The notes beneath the pieces were generated by a model, which saw nothing but the letters and a program-made list of their open reading frames with translations, did no database searches and was not told the DNA's origin. Both the position numbers and the translations under genes were made by a program. A DNA stretch of 64,000 nt. Origin: Campanula takesimana (taxonomy: Eukaryota; Streptophyta; Magnoliopsida; Asterales; Campanulaceae). Where the stretch lies: contig JAOWBW010001916.1 in assembly GCA_026119855.1 (NCBI GenBank), positions 98,670 through 162,669 on the forward strand. Direction: 5' to 3'. Every line of letters begins with the position of its first letter. The first letter of the stretch is position 1. Below are positions 32,355 through 44,539 of this stretch, piece by piece.

Positions 32355-35300
32355 ATGAGGTCCTTAATGTTCTTGAGTATGGGACTAGTTTCTTCTGTAC
32401 TTGTGTTTATGTCACTCTTGTTTGGTAATGCTATGGGTAAGAACTGTGATAATGCTCTTTATGGCCCATCATCACATACAATCCAAGCACAATTACAATC
32501 TTCCAACAATGAATCTTGGAAAAATGAAATCTTTTCGCATTATCATTTAACGCCCACCGATGATTCTGCGTGGGCTAATTTGCTTCCTAGGAAGATGTTG
32601 AAGGAAGAAGATGAATTTAGTTGGATGATGATGTATAGAAAGATGAAGCGTTCGGGGGATGGAGCTAAGGGATTGTCTGATGAGTTTTTGAGTGCAGTTC
32701 CTTTAAATGATGTGAAATTGGACTCGGAGTCATTCCATGGGCAAGCACAAGAAACCAATTTGGAGTATTTATTAATGTTGGATCTTGATAGATTGGTTTG
32801 GAGCTTTAGGAGGAATGCTGGTTTGCCTACTGTTGGTGAGGCTTATGGAGGTTGGGAGAGTCCTCAGCAGGAGCTCCGTGGTCATTTTGTCGGTTGGTTT
32901 ACTTCATCCCCCCCCCCCCCCCCTCATGCATTTATATTTATGAGTTTTGAATTATTTTCTATAATTCTATCATGATATGACATTGTTGCTAGAGTAAGTA
33001 TATACTAGGATTTACATTTGTGGTTATTTGTGATTTTATTTCTAATATATCTATTACTATATGACATTGTTGCTAGAGTAATACTCCCTCCGTCCCGGAA
33101 AGATTGTCCCACTTTGATTGTTATGATCAACTCAGTTGAACTCTGACCATTATCATGAAAATCCACTTATCCCTTTACATTTTATTTTATTGTTTCACCA
33201 TTAGAAATACTATCAATAACAATTTTTAGAATTGCATAGGGATAATTGGATCTTTATTAAATAACGGGCAAAGTTCAAATGGTTGTCCATGAAAGTCGAA
33301 GTAGGACTATGTTTACAGGACGGAGGGAGTATATGGGTTGATTTTCCATGTATTTCTCCAATATTGAACTTTGGGAAGTCCAAGTATACATTGGATGGCT
33401 TTAAAATTTGCTGTATTAGGATTTTGATGAAGTGTCTTGATCCAGTCTATGTATTTCTTATGACTCCATCTCTTTGAAACAAAGAGTCCATTTCCCATTA
33501 TTCATAAGTCAGCATGCTACTCAATCAAATAGCATTTTTTTATGGATGAAGAAATACTCACTCAGTCCCAGTATAAAGTTTCTAGTTTGACTTTTCACGG
33601 AGATTAAGAAAAAGTAAATGTTGTGAATATGAAAAGTAAAGTAGGAGAGAGAAAGTGGGTAGGGAGTTTTTGTTGTGAGAATGACAAGTGAGTCCCATTG
33701 TCCATTTTAAGTAATAAAGCAACTAAGAACCTTAAATTAAACTGGGACATACGAAAAAGGAAAGTAAGAACTTTAAAATGGGACGGAGGGAGTATTTTTT
33801 CTGTTTTTCTTATATTATAAGCAAATGTCTAAACTTTTTGATTTTTTGTTCGAACACTTAGGGCATTACTTAAGCGCTACTGCACTTATGTGGGCTAGCA
33901 CGGGCAATGAAACACTCAAAGAGAAGATGAACGCAGTGATTTCTGCACTATCTGAATGTCAAGATAGAATTGGCAGTGGCTATCTTTCGGCTTTCCCAAC
34001 TGAATATTTTGACCGTCTTGAAAATCTTAAACCAGTATGGGCCCCATATTACACCATACACAAGGTATTATCTCTCGTCTCATTTAAATGAAAGATACAC
34101 AATTTGAGTATTATGTGATTGTGGTTAAATTTTTTCCATTGTTTCAATTAATTAGCCTCACCTTTGTTAATTGACAGATAATGCAAGGCCTTCTGGATCA
34201 TTATATTTATGCTGCTAATAATCATGCTCTGAAAATGGTTATGAGGATGGCGGATTATTTTTTCAACCGTGTCCAGAACGTGATAAAAACGAATAGTATT
34301 GAAAGACATTGGCAATCACTGAATGATGAAGCTGGTGGCATGAATGATGTTCTCTACAAGCTATACATTATAACTGTAAGTAAAACTCATTCCTGAAAAA
34401 GAAAATTGCACAAGATTTTATTTTTTGATTAAGAAATCGCAAAATCTGCATCAAGATTCACATGACCTAGTTGGCAGCATTTGGACCTTGCTTGTTTAAT
34501 GAAAGATAATATGTATGTCTGTATTATTTGCAGGGAGACCCGAATCACTTATTGTTGGCTCACCTTTTTGACAAGCCCTGCTTTCTTGGAGTGCTTGCAA
34601 TTCAGGTAGCTTTGTTGTTGTTGTTGTTGTTGTTAATTTTTTTAAAGACATTTTTTGTATACACTCAGTTCATGTGTTCTTTTCTGCTAGCTATTTATTC
34701 TAATAGTGTGTTAGTTGTAATTGAAATATTGTAATTTCATCATATTTCATCTCATACTTAATTGCGAACCGTTTGTAGGCTGATAATATTGGTGGCTTTC
34801 ACACCAATACCCATATTCCAGTTGTTATTGGGGCTCAAATGCGATATGAAGTTACTGGTGATCCACTTTATAAGGTAAAGAGCCGTCCCGTAACTTAACT
34901 TGTTAACTCAAAAGGCATTGTATCGAGTAGCATTAAATGCTCTGAATGATTTTGATTTTGTCACCATGTTTTTCTTTTGGATTAGCTTTGGTTTCCTTCT
35001 CTTTTCCAATTTGACATTCCAGTTACGGTTTTTTCTAGCTTTTGGCATGAATCAAGGTTGCCTAAGTTTATGTTCTGAGTTTATAAGAAATTATTATGTT
35101 CATTGAAGTTGAATTTTCTGCCAGGAAATGGGAACGTTCTTCATGAATATTGTGAACTCCTCTCATAGCTTTGCCACTGGTGGGACATCTTATGGTGAGC
35201 ACTGGTAAGAGTACTTCCTTGATTCATATCACATATCATGTAAATAGACATTTTCGTTGTCTTTAAACTATGTTCATTTATTTCATAAATTTTCCCAAAT

Positions 35301-37973
35301 CTAATTTATTAAACTTTTCAAAATTTACTATGTATAAACGAAGGATTCATTTCTTGCAAAGTGACTCTCTAATTTTTGTCCTACATATAACACAACATTA
35401 ATGTAGTAGAGCGGATTATTTTTTGTTTTTGTGGGATGTGATGTGTTTTGGATCTGTATTTGGGAAGAACCAAACTTGCTTTAAACTTGTAACAGAGATG
35501 GATGATTCTCCTTTATTTTCTTCTTTTCAGGGTGGATCCAAAGCGACTAGCAACCAGTCTAGGAACTGAGAATGAAGAGTCTTGTACAACTTATAATATG
35601 CTAAAGGTGAGGTTATATATAATACTCCCTCCGCCCCAAAATTATTTTCACATTTGACTATTTAAGCTTTTTAAGGATACGAACACTTGCTTCACTAGCC
35701 ATGTTGTGTTTATGCACATATAAGCCCAAATTGTAGAAATGGGAAGAACTTTTTAGGACAATGAAAAATGGCAAATGAGAAGATCATTTTGGGACAGAGG
35801 GAGTATATATATTTATGCATATACTCCCTCCGTCCCAGCACAAGTAGGACTAGAAGAGTGGCACAATAATTAAGACAGTAATATATGTGTGGTAGAAAAT
35901 GGAGATAAAGAATGAGTTGGGTAATTAGTAGTGTTGGTTGAATAAATTGAGTGGTGGAAAATGAAGACAGAGAATGAGTGGGGTTAAATGGTGGGGTAGG
36001 GTGAATAATATATTAAATATTTTCATTTTGGGCAGTCTCACTTGTGGTGGGACGGACCGAAAGGGAAAGAAGTCTCACTTCTGTTGGGACGGAGGGAGTA
36101 TATTTATGTATGTATTTTTGTATATATACAGCTGCGCGTCATAGAAGTTTTTATTTTGTTCACATCTAGCGATATTAAGATCAAGATTGAAATGACTTAG
36201 GGATTGGTGTATATGCTTACACTGTCATTGTTATATTTTTTTTCTTATTATTTTTTCTTCTTATTTTCCAGGTGTCACGCAACCTCTTTAGATGGACAAA
36301 AGACGTTGCGTATGCAGATTACTACGAGAGAGCTTTGACCAATGGCGTTCTAGGCATTCAAAGACGAAGAGAACCGGGAGTAATGATTTACATGCTTCCA
36401 CTTAGCCGTGGAGTGTCAAAATCTATAAGCTACCATGGATGGGGCAACCAGTTTGATTCTTTCTGGTGTTGTTATGGTACCGGAATTGAATCATTTTCAA
36501 AATTAGGAGATTCAATTTACTTTGAAGAGGGTGCGAAAGGTCCAAAGGGGATATATATAATCCAGTATATTCCCAGCTCGGTTGATTGGAAATCTGGAAA
36601 GATTTCAATAAATCAGAAAGTAGATCCTGTTGTCTCGTGGGACCCTCGCCTTAAAATAACGATCACTATTTCCTCAAATGAGGTGTGTTTTCTTGAACTC
36701 AAAACTATTTTGTTATTATTTTTTTTTTTTTTTGCTAAAATAAACTCTTTGGTTCTTGTGTCAATTTCGTTTTGGTTCATTTCTCAATTTCTTATCGTGG
36801 TTTGTAGAAAGGAGGAGCTCCGACATCAACCTTAAATCTCAGAGTACCATCTTGGGCAAACTCGATTGGTACAAAGGCATCTCTTAATGGACAGTCTTTG
36901 ACAATTCCGTCTCCAGGTATATAATGTGAAAGTTTTTCTTCAATTTCTGTAACTTTTAGTTGTTTGATGTCAACTCTTAAAGTGTCACCATTTTCCTTTT
37001 CTTTTTATAGGTAACTTCCTATCCGTCTCTAAAAGTTGGATTTCCGGTGACAAACTTAATCTTGAACTGCCATTATCTCTCAGAATCGAGGCAATTAAAG
37101 GTATTTTCTCTCAGTAAAGATGTATACAAATATTGCAAAGCTTCAAGTAACTCAATTTTATTTCTGGTACACATATATAGTCATTACGCCGCTCACCAAT
37201 TGTTTTTAATTAAAATTCCAGATGACCGAGACGAATACTCTTCCCTCCACGCGTTTTTGTTTGGTCCGTACCTTCTTGCTGGATTGACCCCTGGTGACTG
37301 GGACATCAAAGCGGATACATTGACCACTCTTTCAGACATCATCACTCCAATTCCTGCTGAATACAATTCCAATCTGATTTCTCTCACCCAAGACTCATCA
37401 CAATCAACACTCGCCCTCTCACACGTGAACAATTCAGTCAGAATGTCTGAACTTCCCAAACCAGGCACAAGCAATTCAGTCCTATCAACTTTCAGACTCA
37501 TCTTCTCCGTCCCCTCAAAACCAAAATCATTATTAGCAGAAGATCTTATCGGGAAATCAGCCATGTTAGAACTGTTCGATCTTCCAGGTATGATCTTGGT
37601 ACCACAAGGTCAAGATCAAGTCCTAGGAATCGCTCCCGCCTCCTCTCACCAAAATGACTCTTCGTTCCATTTCGTTTCTGGATTGAACGGGAAATATGGT
37701 ACAGTTTCGTTAGAGTCGGTGGCGCATAAAGGGTGTTATGTGTACGGTGATGCGGCCTCGACTGATGTTAAACTCAGCTGCAATTCTGGTGAATCTGATG
37801 GTGGATTTAAAGAGGCAACATCATTTGTGTTGAAGGAGGGAGTAAGCAATTATCATCCAATTAGCTTTGTGGCAAAAGGGTTTAGAAGGAACTTTGTTTT
37901 GATGCCATTGTTTAGCTTGACTGATGAACATTATACTGTGTATTTTAATGTTACTAGTTCCCATAATGTTTAG
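32355..37973 (+). CDS. GH127 beta-L-arabinofuranosidase-like protein, DUF1680 family (11 exons, 874 aa)
   Basis: The exons are 32355-32892, 33862-34064, 34178-34375, 34534-34605, 34779-34874, 35125-35204, 35531-35606, 36272-36682, 36808-36916, 37011-37100 and 37222-37973. All introns are GT-AG and phases agree. A hydrophobic N-terminus (FLSMGLVSSVLVFMSLLFG) is a signal peptide, implying secretion to the wall. The catalytic barrel spans about residues 150-560. It contains GEHW (E394), NEESC (E412, C414) and FWCCYGTG (C487, C488), which match the zinc-binding Cys/Glu set and nucleophilic Cys of bacterial GH127 enzymes, with E394 as the likely acid/base. A C-terminal AbfB-like domain (FVSGLNGKYGTVSLESVAHKG) may bind arabinan. 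The likely role is release of beta-L-arabinofuranose from wall glycoproteins. Plant substrate is not settled. Introns 1 and 7 each hold two MITEs. Confidence 0.9.
33084..33329. mobile_element. Stowaway MITE (246 bp) in GH127 intron 1
   Basis: TIRs ctccctccgtcccggaaaga and acaggacggagggag, TA-flanked. Confidence 0.85.
33557..33792. mobile_element. Stowaway-like MITE (236 bp) in GH127 intron 1
   Basis: The left end ctcactcagtcccagtataa is diverged and the right end aaatgggacggagggag is canonical. TA on both sides. It ends about 70 bp before exon 2. Confidence 0.78.
35625..35803. mobile_element. Stowaway MITE, 179-bp family, in GH127 intron 7
   Basis: TIRs ctccctccgccccaaaatta and ttttgggacagagggag, TA-flanked. 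Internal sequence matches 6904-7082 in the same orientation. Only 20 bp separate it from the next MITE. Confidence 0.9.
35824..36098. mobile_element. Stowaway MITE (275 bp) in GH127 intron 7
   Basis: TIRs ctccctccgtcccagcacaa and ttgggacggagggag, TA-flanked. A second internal copy of the right end (gggacggaccgaaag, 36051-36065) suggests a duplicated terminus. Related to the truncated copy at 11892. Confidence 0.88.
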
Positions 37974-38118
37974 TTTAGGGACTCTATAATAAGATTGTTA
38001 AGGGCTTTTATGTATTTGTCTTACTAAAATTTGTAAGTTGCAATTGTCCTTTTAATGAAAATGTTTTTATTCATTTAGGGATTATAATTTTGTACGTTGT
38101 AAACAATAAAAAATTGTA

Positions 38119-38402
38119 CTCCCTCTCGAGTATATCTCGAGTATATGTCTATCTTTCATTTTTAGTCTGTCCCAATTATATGTCAACTTCTTAAAACGAC
38201 AAAAGATCTTTACTATTCCTCCTATTCATTCTTTTTTTACTTTACTTTTATACTCACAACACCAATCAACTTACTATTCCTCTTCCTCCCACTCATTCTC
38301 TCTCATACTTTACTTTTCATACTCACAACACTTACATCACTCCCACTACTTCTTATCTATGTGCAAATGAGGGAGTGGACATATACTCTGGGATGGAGGG
38401 AG
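38119..38402. mobile_element. Stowaway MITE (284 bp) downstream of GH127
   Basis: Left ctccctctcgagtatatctc and right ctctgggatggagggag, TA-flanked. A short internal duplication of ctcgagtatat sits at the left end. Confidence 0.8.
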
Positions 38403-38722
38403 TATGCATTTATTGAGGAAAGAATAAGAACTAAGTCACTTTGATTTCAAAAGAATTGAGGACATATTCAAAATACTATTCACTATTTAAACGATTAATA
38501 TAAATTAGTAAAGTATTGGTGGAGGCATTAGAGTACATAACTGTCCAAAACACTATTTATCATTTTTCATTTTGGAACGAAACTCTTGTTCAAAAAATAA
38601 AAATAAAACTTTTACTATGGGATGCAGTGAGTATACATTATAAACATTAATTTATTTTTTGTAGAGTTTTTTTTTTTTTAAAAAAAAAACCAACATCTAA
38701 CTGGATATTGAATTTATAAAAA

Positions 38723-39883
38723 GGGTTAATGACAATTTAGGGCCTGAACTCAAGGGGGGTCGTCTATCAGGGGCCCGGAAGTTTTTTTTAGCTAGATCAG
38801 GGCTTCAAATGTGAAATTTTCTCCAGTTAAGGGTTTTTTGACGGAAATCGTTAGAAAAGTCAGTTAAGTGTCATGTGCATGACACGTGATCATAAATCTG
38901 GATGAAATTGAAGTTAAAATTTGTCAAAAAGGGTCAATCTGGATGAAATTGAAATGATAAGTCAGTTAAGTTCCATAAAAATGTTTTAAATTTTAAGGTC
39001 GCGTTTGGCTCTCCCGTACTGCAACGCCACCGGCGGCTCTAACCGGAGGGCTTCGTATACTATTGATTTCATTAACGGCATTTGTTCCATCGCCGCCATT
39101 GTTACTTTTCCGCCGTTAGCTTGGACGGCGGATCTGATCTCCTTGGCTAGCTGGCTATGTTTCGCGCCGCCGCGGCTAATCCATTTTAGGGTGATGGGGA
39201 AGAGGATTTTGATTCCGCCGAAAGCGTTGAAACAAGTGGCGAATATGAGATTGTGACACGCTTCATCTCGCGAAACACCCAATTTCTCGCCTTCGTCGAG
39301 AATGGAAGACGCAGCTTCGTAGAAATAATCGTATAATTTCTGGTAGTCTTTCTTTATTAGAGCCGGAGGAAGACGGAAAGTATGAAGGAGCGGTTCTTGG
39401 ACCACCGCCGGCAGACCCAGAACAATGGAGCTAGATTGAAAAGGACCCATTTGCCAATAATTTTCAGGCCTTCGGATCCTAATTTCGTGTCGGCGGGATT
39501 GGATTCAAAATAAGATCGACCCAGAAACTTAAAAGCTGCCTGATCATTTGCGTCGTTGAAGCCGGCTTTCCCTTTCTTGGCTAGCTCACGCTCCAAGCTC
39601 TCAAACAGCTCGGTGTAGGGTTTTGTTTTGGATGGATTTAACCCTTCAAATTTTAAAATTTACAGTTTGACCGTTTTTGACAAATTTTCATTTCAATTTC
39701 ATCCAGATTTATGATCACGTGCCATGCACATGACACTTAACTGATTTTTCTAACGATTTCCGTCAAAAAGCCCTTAACTGGCGAAAATTTCACATTTGAA
39801 TCCCTGATCTAGCGAAAAAAAAAACTTTTGGCCCCCTGATAGACGATCCCCCTTGAGTTCAGGCCCTAATTTGTCATTAACCC
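38723..39883. mobile_element. Pack-MULE (1161 bp) carrying an allene oxide synthase fragment
   Basis: Long TIRs of about 215 bp (38723-38937 and 39670-39883) begin gggttaatgacaa and match at about 90 percent by eye. A perfect 9-bp target duplication ttataaaaa lies at 38714-38722 and 39884-39892. Long TIRs plus 9-bp TSD define a Mutator-like element. The interior has no transposase but contains a piece of a CYP74A-type P450 gene on the minus strand. Confidence 0.92.
39000..39635 (-). pseudogene. Captured central fragment of an allene oxide synthase (CYP74A) gene
   Basis: Two overlapping minus-strand frames read like the middle of plant allene oxide synthase, the plastid P450 that makes allene oxide for jasmonate. 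The first (39357-39635) has ELAKKGKAGFNDANDQA and SNPADTKLGS. The second (38986-39450) has LLHTFRLPPALIKKDYQKLY, SRDEACHNLIFATCFNAFGG (the AOS I-helix), MAAMEQMPLMKSIVYEALRL (with the ExxR helix) and QYGRAKRDL. A frameshift near 39435 separates them. The N-terminal transit peptide and the C-terminal haem-binding Cys region are absent, so no enzyme can be made. The fragment ends abruptly at the TIR-side sequences, as in gene capture. Confidence 0.88.
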
Positions 39884-39994
39884 TTATAAAAATCAAGTAA
39901 GAATAATATTTTTCAAATAAAATTTCACCTTTTTTTTTGTTTTTGTTTTATGTTGCCTTGCAATCCGAGTACTGTACTATATCTCATCCGGCAC

Positions 39995-40145
39995 AGCCCA
40001 ACCCGGCCTATTAATTGAACATATCGTCTAATGAGAGTCAAATCTGGGCCAAGTCAAGCCCAAAGGCCTGTCCACCACCGGTTGATGGTGCACATATATA
40101 TGTATACATTTCTAGGGTTTAATCTTCCCGGAGAGCTAGGGTTTG
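39995..40145 (+). promoter_or_regulatory. RPL31 promoter: site II elements and telo-boxes
   Basis: Site II motifs occur as agccca (39995-40000), tgggcc (40045-40050) and aagccca (40056-40062). Telo-box-type tagggttta (40113-40121) and ctagggttt (40136-40144) lie just before the ATG at 40183. A TATA-like tatatatgtata is at 40096-40107. This pairing is characteristic of plant ribosomal-protein and other growth-coupled genes. Confidence 0.75.
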
Positions 40146-40182
40146 GTATTTTGGAGGACGCAGCATAAACGCGGCAGCAAAT

Positions 40183-43100
40183 ATGGTGGAGAGACAAAGC
40201 AAAGGAAGAAAGGAGGAAGTCGTCGCCAGGGAATACACCATCAACCTTCACAAACGCCTCCATGGATGGTATTATTTTTTATTTTTTTTTATTTCACTCT
40301 CTTTTATTGTTCTTCATTTGCATTGCATAATTGTATATAGTTTGTCATTTTACGTGATAATTGTTACTGAAAGATGGCTCTTTATGATTTTTTTCAATCT
40401 TTCATCTTGATTGCTATGGGAATGATTTGGGATTTCTTACTTAACCTATTCTGGATCACCCTTTTCTAGTTTTGTTATTACATTATTGCTTGAATCTATA
40501 TTATTGAACTCAGTTTTAAACTCTTTGTGTCTAATCTGATTTTGAAGAAGTTGGGTATATAATGTTTAGTGTTGTTTTCTTAATGATAATCCCTCCGTCC
40601 CAAAATGATCTTCTCATTTGACCATTCAAACTTTTTAAGGATATGGCCACTTGCTTCACTAGCCACGTTGTGCTTATGCACATTTAAGCCTACATTGTAG
40701 AAATGGGAAGAACTTTTTGGGACAATGATCATTTCGGGATGGAGGGAGTAGTTGGTAATTAGGTCTGGTTTGGAAACATATTATTATGATCTATGGGTGT
40801 GGTTACTGTTCCCCTTTGGTACCAGTCCTCATTGCCAATATGATTTCCTGCGTAGATATTCTGGATTTTTTGACTTAATCTATTATAGGACTAACCTTGC
40901 AAACTGATATCCCCTTTCATTATTGTATTGCGAATCAAGTATGAGCTATTTTTTTTTTTCCAATTTGCTCTGATCTTGAAGTGAACCCATTATTAGTATA
41001 CGGCTATTGTTTGCCAGCAGGTCAGCTACATTAGTAGAGTCTGAATCTCATGGATTGTTTTTCTCTTCTTATTTGCAGACAATTTAGATGTTAGAACAGT
41101 TTGCATAATATCGGGATGATTAATATGCGTATCCCCTTTCCAGTTTTTCTGTAATTTCATTCAGCTTGAGCATCTGTGTCATAACAGGGTAATGTTTTTA
41201 TACAGTTGGTTTCAACTGCAGTATAAGGAGAAAGTTTTGTAGTTTGCACTAAATCTAAGATAGATAGACATGGATCTTGGTGATATTTGCTTGAAAATAA
41301 TGTATCTATGTAGTTGATCGATAAAGAATGAGATAAGCTTAATGAAAACGGCAACTTTAATTACAATGGTCGCATGGTCTTTATAAGCTGTTCTTTTAGT
41401 TTAAATGACTAGTCAACTATAAATAGGGGTGTAACAAAGCAAACTGAGTCATATACTTGAGTTTTCAAACTTGTTTGACTAACTTAGCGAACTTAGAAAG
41501 ATTAGTTAAGCTTGCTTGATTTTTTCGCATACCAATCTCAAGCCATCTTTTAATTGTGCTGAGATTAGTTAGTTTTTGTTATTAATAATAGTAGTGTTTT
41601 GTGCCGAAACTAGTAAATAGCTATATGTTGTCCATGAATTGCTTAGTTTTCATTAGCCAATTCCAAACTAGTTTTTAAGATCTCATCCAAGCAAACTTGA
41701 GCTACTTGATCAGTAACTTGATTTGTTATTTCTCACCAGTAAGGATTTCTGAAAATATGTTGGTTGTGTAGTTTGTTGTTTTTATTGCTGATATAGCTGG
41801 TTTAGTCTAATTTGTGGATTAATGTTGCACTTGTACTATTGATACTGAGAAAGTTGGATATAATCCCTGGTTTATGGATTTACGTACGTTCGTTGTGTTA
41901 TTGTGCTATTGTCATATGATTAGATTCAGAAGCTCTTTTCTTGTGACAAAGGGTTATCGAAGAATAGTTGTAGTAATCATATGATTAAACTTTAATGAAC
42001 TTCGGAAACAAGAGGTGATTTAACTACTTCGCTTTGCTCTTCAGTATTTACGTTATTGGCATTTGTATGGAGGCCCAAGTATCTTTGTCGATTACTTGCG
42101 TATTGTCTTGCCTTTGTGGGCCTAAGTTATAGGACTGAGAGGCCTATATTTAACGATGATGGCCTTGATAAATATCCTATATTCATCAGCTTGGACTTCA
42201 TTACAAGTGAAAATAGGTTATTGTGGTGATAAGTTTGTCTAACCACAATTCAAATAATAATGTGAGAATTTGTAGCAGAAGGTCATTAGATATTCTTGGC
42301 CACATATTTGGTTGGCCTTTTGATGTATTGAGTTGTTTAACGTTAATAGACTTCAATCATTTCAGCTTAGTATTCCCTCTGCCCCATAATGATAGTCTCA
42401 TTTGACAAACCAACATTTTAACGACTTAATTTCGTTTACATCACTATCCTTGATGAAGTTTAGTTATTACTCTTATCTCCCAGCAGTTGTTCTCATTGGA
42501 CATTGGGCGATTATGAAAGTTAATTTATTTTAACCTATCAATTTAGGAAATGGGACTGTCTTTTGTGGACAAACAAAAATGCAAATGAGACTATTATTTT
42601 GGGACGGAGGGAGTATATGCTGTCATGTCCATTTTCTTTTTTCTATGTATTTGTCATGACACAAAAACTAAAATGTCTCTGAAATCTCTTTTCTAAATTC
42701 GGATATGATTTCTTTTAATCAGAATGTGTTTCCATTTATCCTTTTTTTAGAAAGTTGGTTTCATTTAAGGAAATTGCCATTGTGTTACAAACCCTATTGA
42801 GTCTATTACAGATCTATTTCTCTATCTATTAGAGACCCTATGGATCTATTACAGAACATGAAACAACCTAGAACAACTAGGGATACAACTTTAGCCCTAT
42901 GGGCTGAGGAGGAAATCCAAACAAACCTTGAGGAAATCCTATCATTATGGGGGAGGGGGAATCGAACCCTGGACCTCCCGATTGGAAGCCCAGTGTCCTG
43001 GCCATCAGGCTAGCCCTGATGGTTTTTCCATTTATCCTTGTATATTGATATTTTTTTTATATTTATTTCACCATTTCTCTGAACTTGTGGTTACCGATTA

Positions 43101-43413
43101 AATTTGTACTATTTTGAATATTGTCCTTTACAGCACCTTCAAGTCGAAGGCACCCAAGGCCATAAAGGAGATACGGAAGTTTGCCCAAAAGGCCATGGGA
43201 ACAACTGATGTGAGAGTCGACGTGAAGCTAAACAAGCAGATATGGAGCAGAGGCATCAGAAGCGTACCAAGGAGAGTGCGTGTCCGAATTGCCCGAAAGA
43301 GAAATGACGATGAAGATGCAAAGGAAGAGCTTTACTCGCTTGTTACAGTTGCAGAAATTCCAGCAGAGGGATTGAAGGGACTAAGCACCAAGGTTATTGA
43401 TGATGAGGATTGA
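40183..43413 (+). CDS. RPL31: 60S ribosomal protein L31 (eL31), 2 exons, 121 aa
   Basis: Exon 1 is 40183-40268, encoding KGRKEEVVAREYTINLHKRL. Exon 2 is 43134-43413, with KAPKAIKEIRKFAQKAMGT, DVRVDVKLNKQIWSRGIRSV and RVRVRIARKRNDDEDAKEEL. The GT-AG intron in phase 2 rebuilds a Cys codon at the join. Length and sequence are those of plant eL31, a component near the exit tunnel of the large ribosomal subunit in the cytosol. The start ATG is fixed by the conserved N-terminus. The intron is unusually long for this gene (2865 bp) because it has gained two MITEs and a SINE. It is likely transcribed with other ribosomal-protein genes through site II and telo-boxes. Confidence 0.95.
40589..40748. mobile_element. 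Stowaway MITE, 160-bp internally shortened member of the 179-bp family
   Basis: Left atccctccgtcccaaaatga and right catttcgggatggagggag, TA-flanked. Internal sequence matches 6904-7082 and 35625-35803 but lacks about 19 bp. In the RPL31 intron. Confidence 0.85.
42373..42613. mobile_element. Stowaway MITE (241 bp) in RPL31 intron
   Basis: Left ttccctctgccccataatga and right ctattattttgggacggagg pair as TIRs, TA-flanked. Confidence 0.85.
42742..43024 (-). mobile_element. tRNA-derived SINE in RPL31 intron
   Basis: On the minus strand a pol III B box ggttcgattcc (complement of 42958-42968) and an A-box-like tagcctgatgg (complement of 43002-43012) head the element. It ends in a short A run (complement of 42742-42748). 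The direct repeat tttccatttatcctt flanks it (42729-42743 and 43025-43039), a target duplication typical of LINE-driven retroposition. Length is about 283 bp. Confidence 0.82.
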
Positions 43414-44539
43414 TTCGATTTTCACCCTTTTGGTAATTGGTAACGAGTTTTGTTTTTATTCTATTTCAACCATAATCAGTTGTTTTCGTAGAATTTTAGA
43501 CGAGTTAATTTATTTGCACTGGACTATATGTACTCCAGAGTATTTGGCTTGATCTTGATTAAAATCCAATTTTATTTGATACATGTTTCTGCTTTGATTA
43601 ATACTTTCTCTTTCCTGGAAAATTTGTTCTATTTTGACTTTTTTTGTTCAAACGCATGTTAACTTTGACCATACATTGGTCAAAGTTTTACCCACTTCTT
43701 TTTGCTGTTGATAACTAAAATCAATTTTAATCAATAATTTAAGTTTATTTAACTATTATAGTTCATATTAAAAATTAAAAATTTATTATTAATAAATTTT
43801 ATTTATTATTAATCGTATTTGCATTGGTGTATCAAAGTTTTAAATAATCATCAGCCAGGAATTTTAATGTCACATAGGAATTAATGTTACTGAAGTTTTT
43901 TTTTTTTTTTTTTTTTCATTTTCTGGTGCCTCCATTACTGGCCTTGTAAATTCTTTCTGTTTGGCACTAGTAACAGATTTGAGATATAAGTGGTGGCAAT
44001 TTTTTGAGGCTATTAAACTAGGGAGAGGCTATTACCACTACATATTATACTTATCCACTACATGTCGTTAATTTAAGGAAAATTAATGAGCGTGTTGATA
44101 CAATGGCCCCTATATATACTTACCTTCTTGATGTATCTTCAACCAATATTCTAAGTCAAAACATTTCATTAACCTTATCAGTAACATATTCTCTATTTAT
44201 TTTCTATTTAAATATCTATTCATTAATCACCAATTAATATAAATGTTCTTTCATTTTTTGATCTTCATTCATTTTTCTAATAATATGCTAATATAAATAA
44301 TTTATGTGCAAGAAACTATTAGATAAATATAAAACAAAAAATTGTATGTGTTCACCTAGTTCTTATATATGTAAGGAATTAAATATATATATTAACAAGT
44401 TTAATTTTTAATTCAATGTAATAAGAAATTTCCTCTAATAAGGGGAAGAAGAAGAAGAAGAAAAAAAAGGATTAAACAAAGTGGTGAAGAAGTTATAAAA
44501 TTTCGACAATGAATTATATGATTAAAGCATAAAACTTGT
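43414..44539. other. RPL31 3' region and gene-free AT-rich DNA
   Basis: The RPL31 3' UTR is followed by AT-rich DNA with a long T tract (43898-43917) and an AAG repeat (44447-44460). A MITE-like cttgtctt region is too weak to call. Confidence 0.5.

Noticed and set aside
42940..43015. A tRNA gene on the minus strand
   Set aside because: The B box and A box are present, but the acceptor and anticodon stems do not close, and the TSD and A tail show it is a SINE head.
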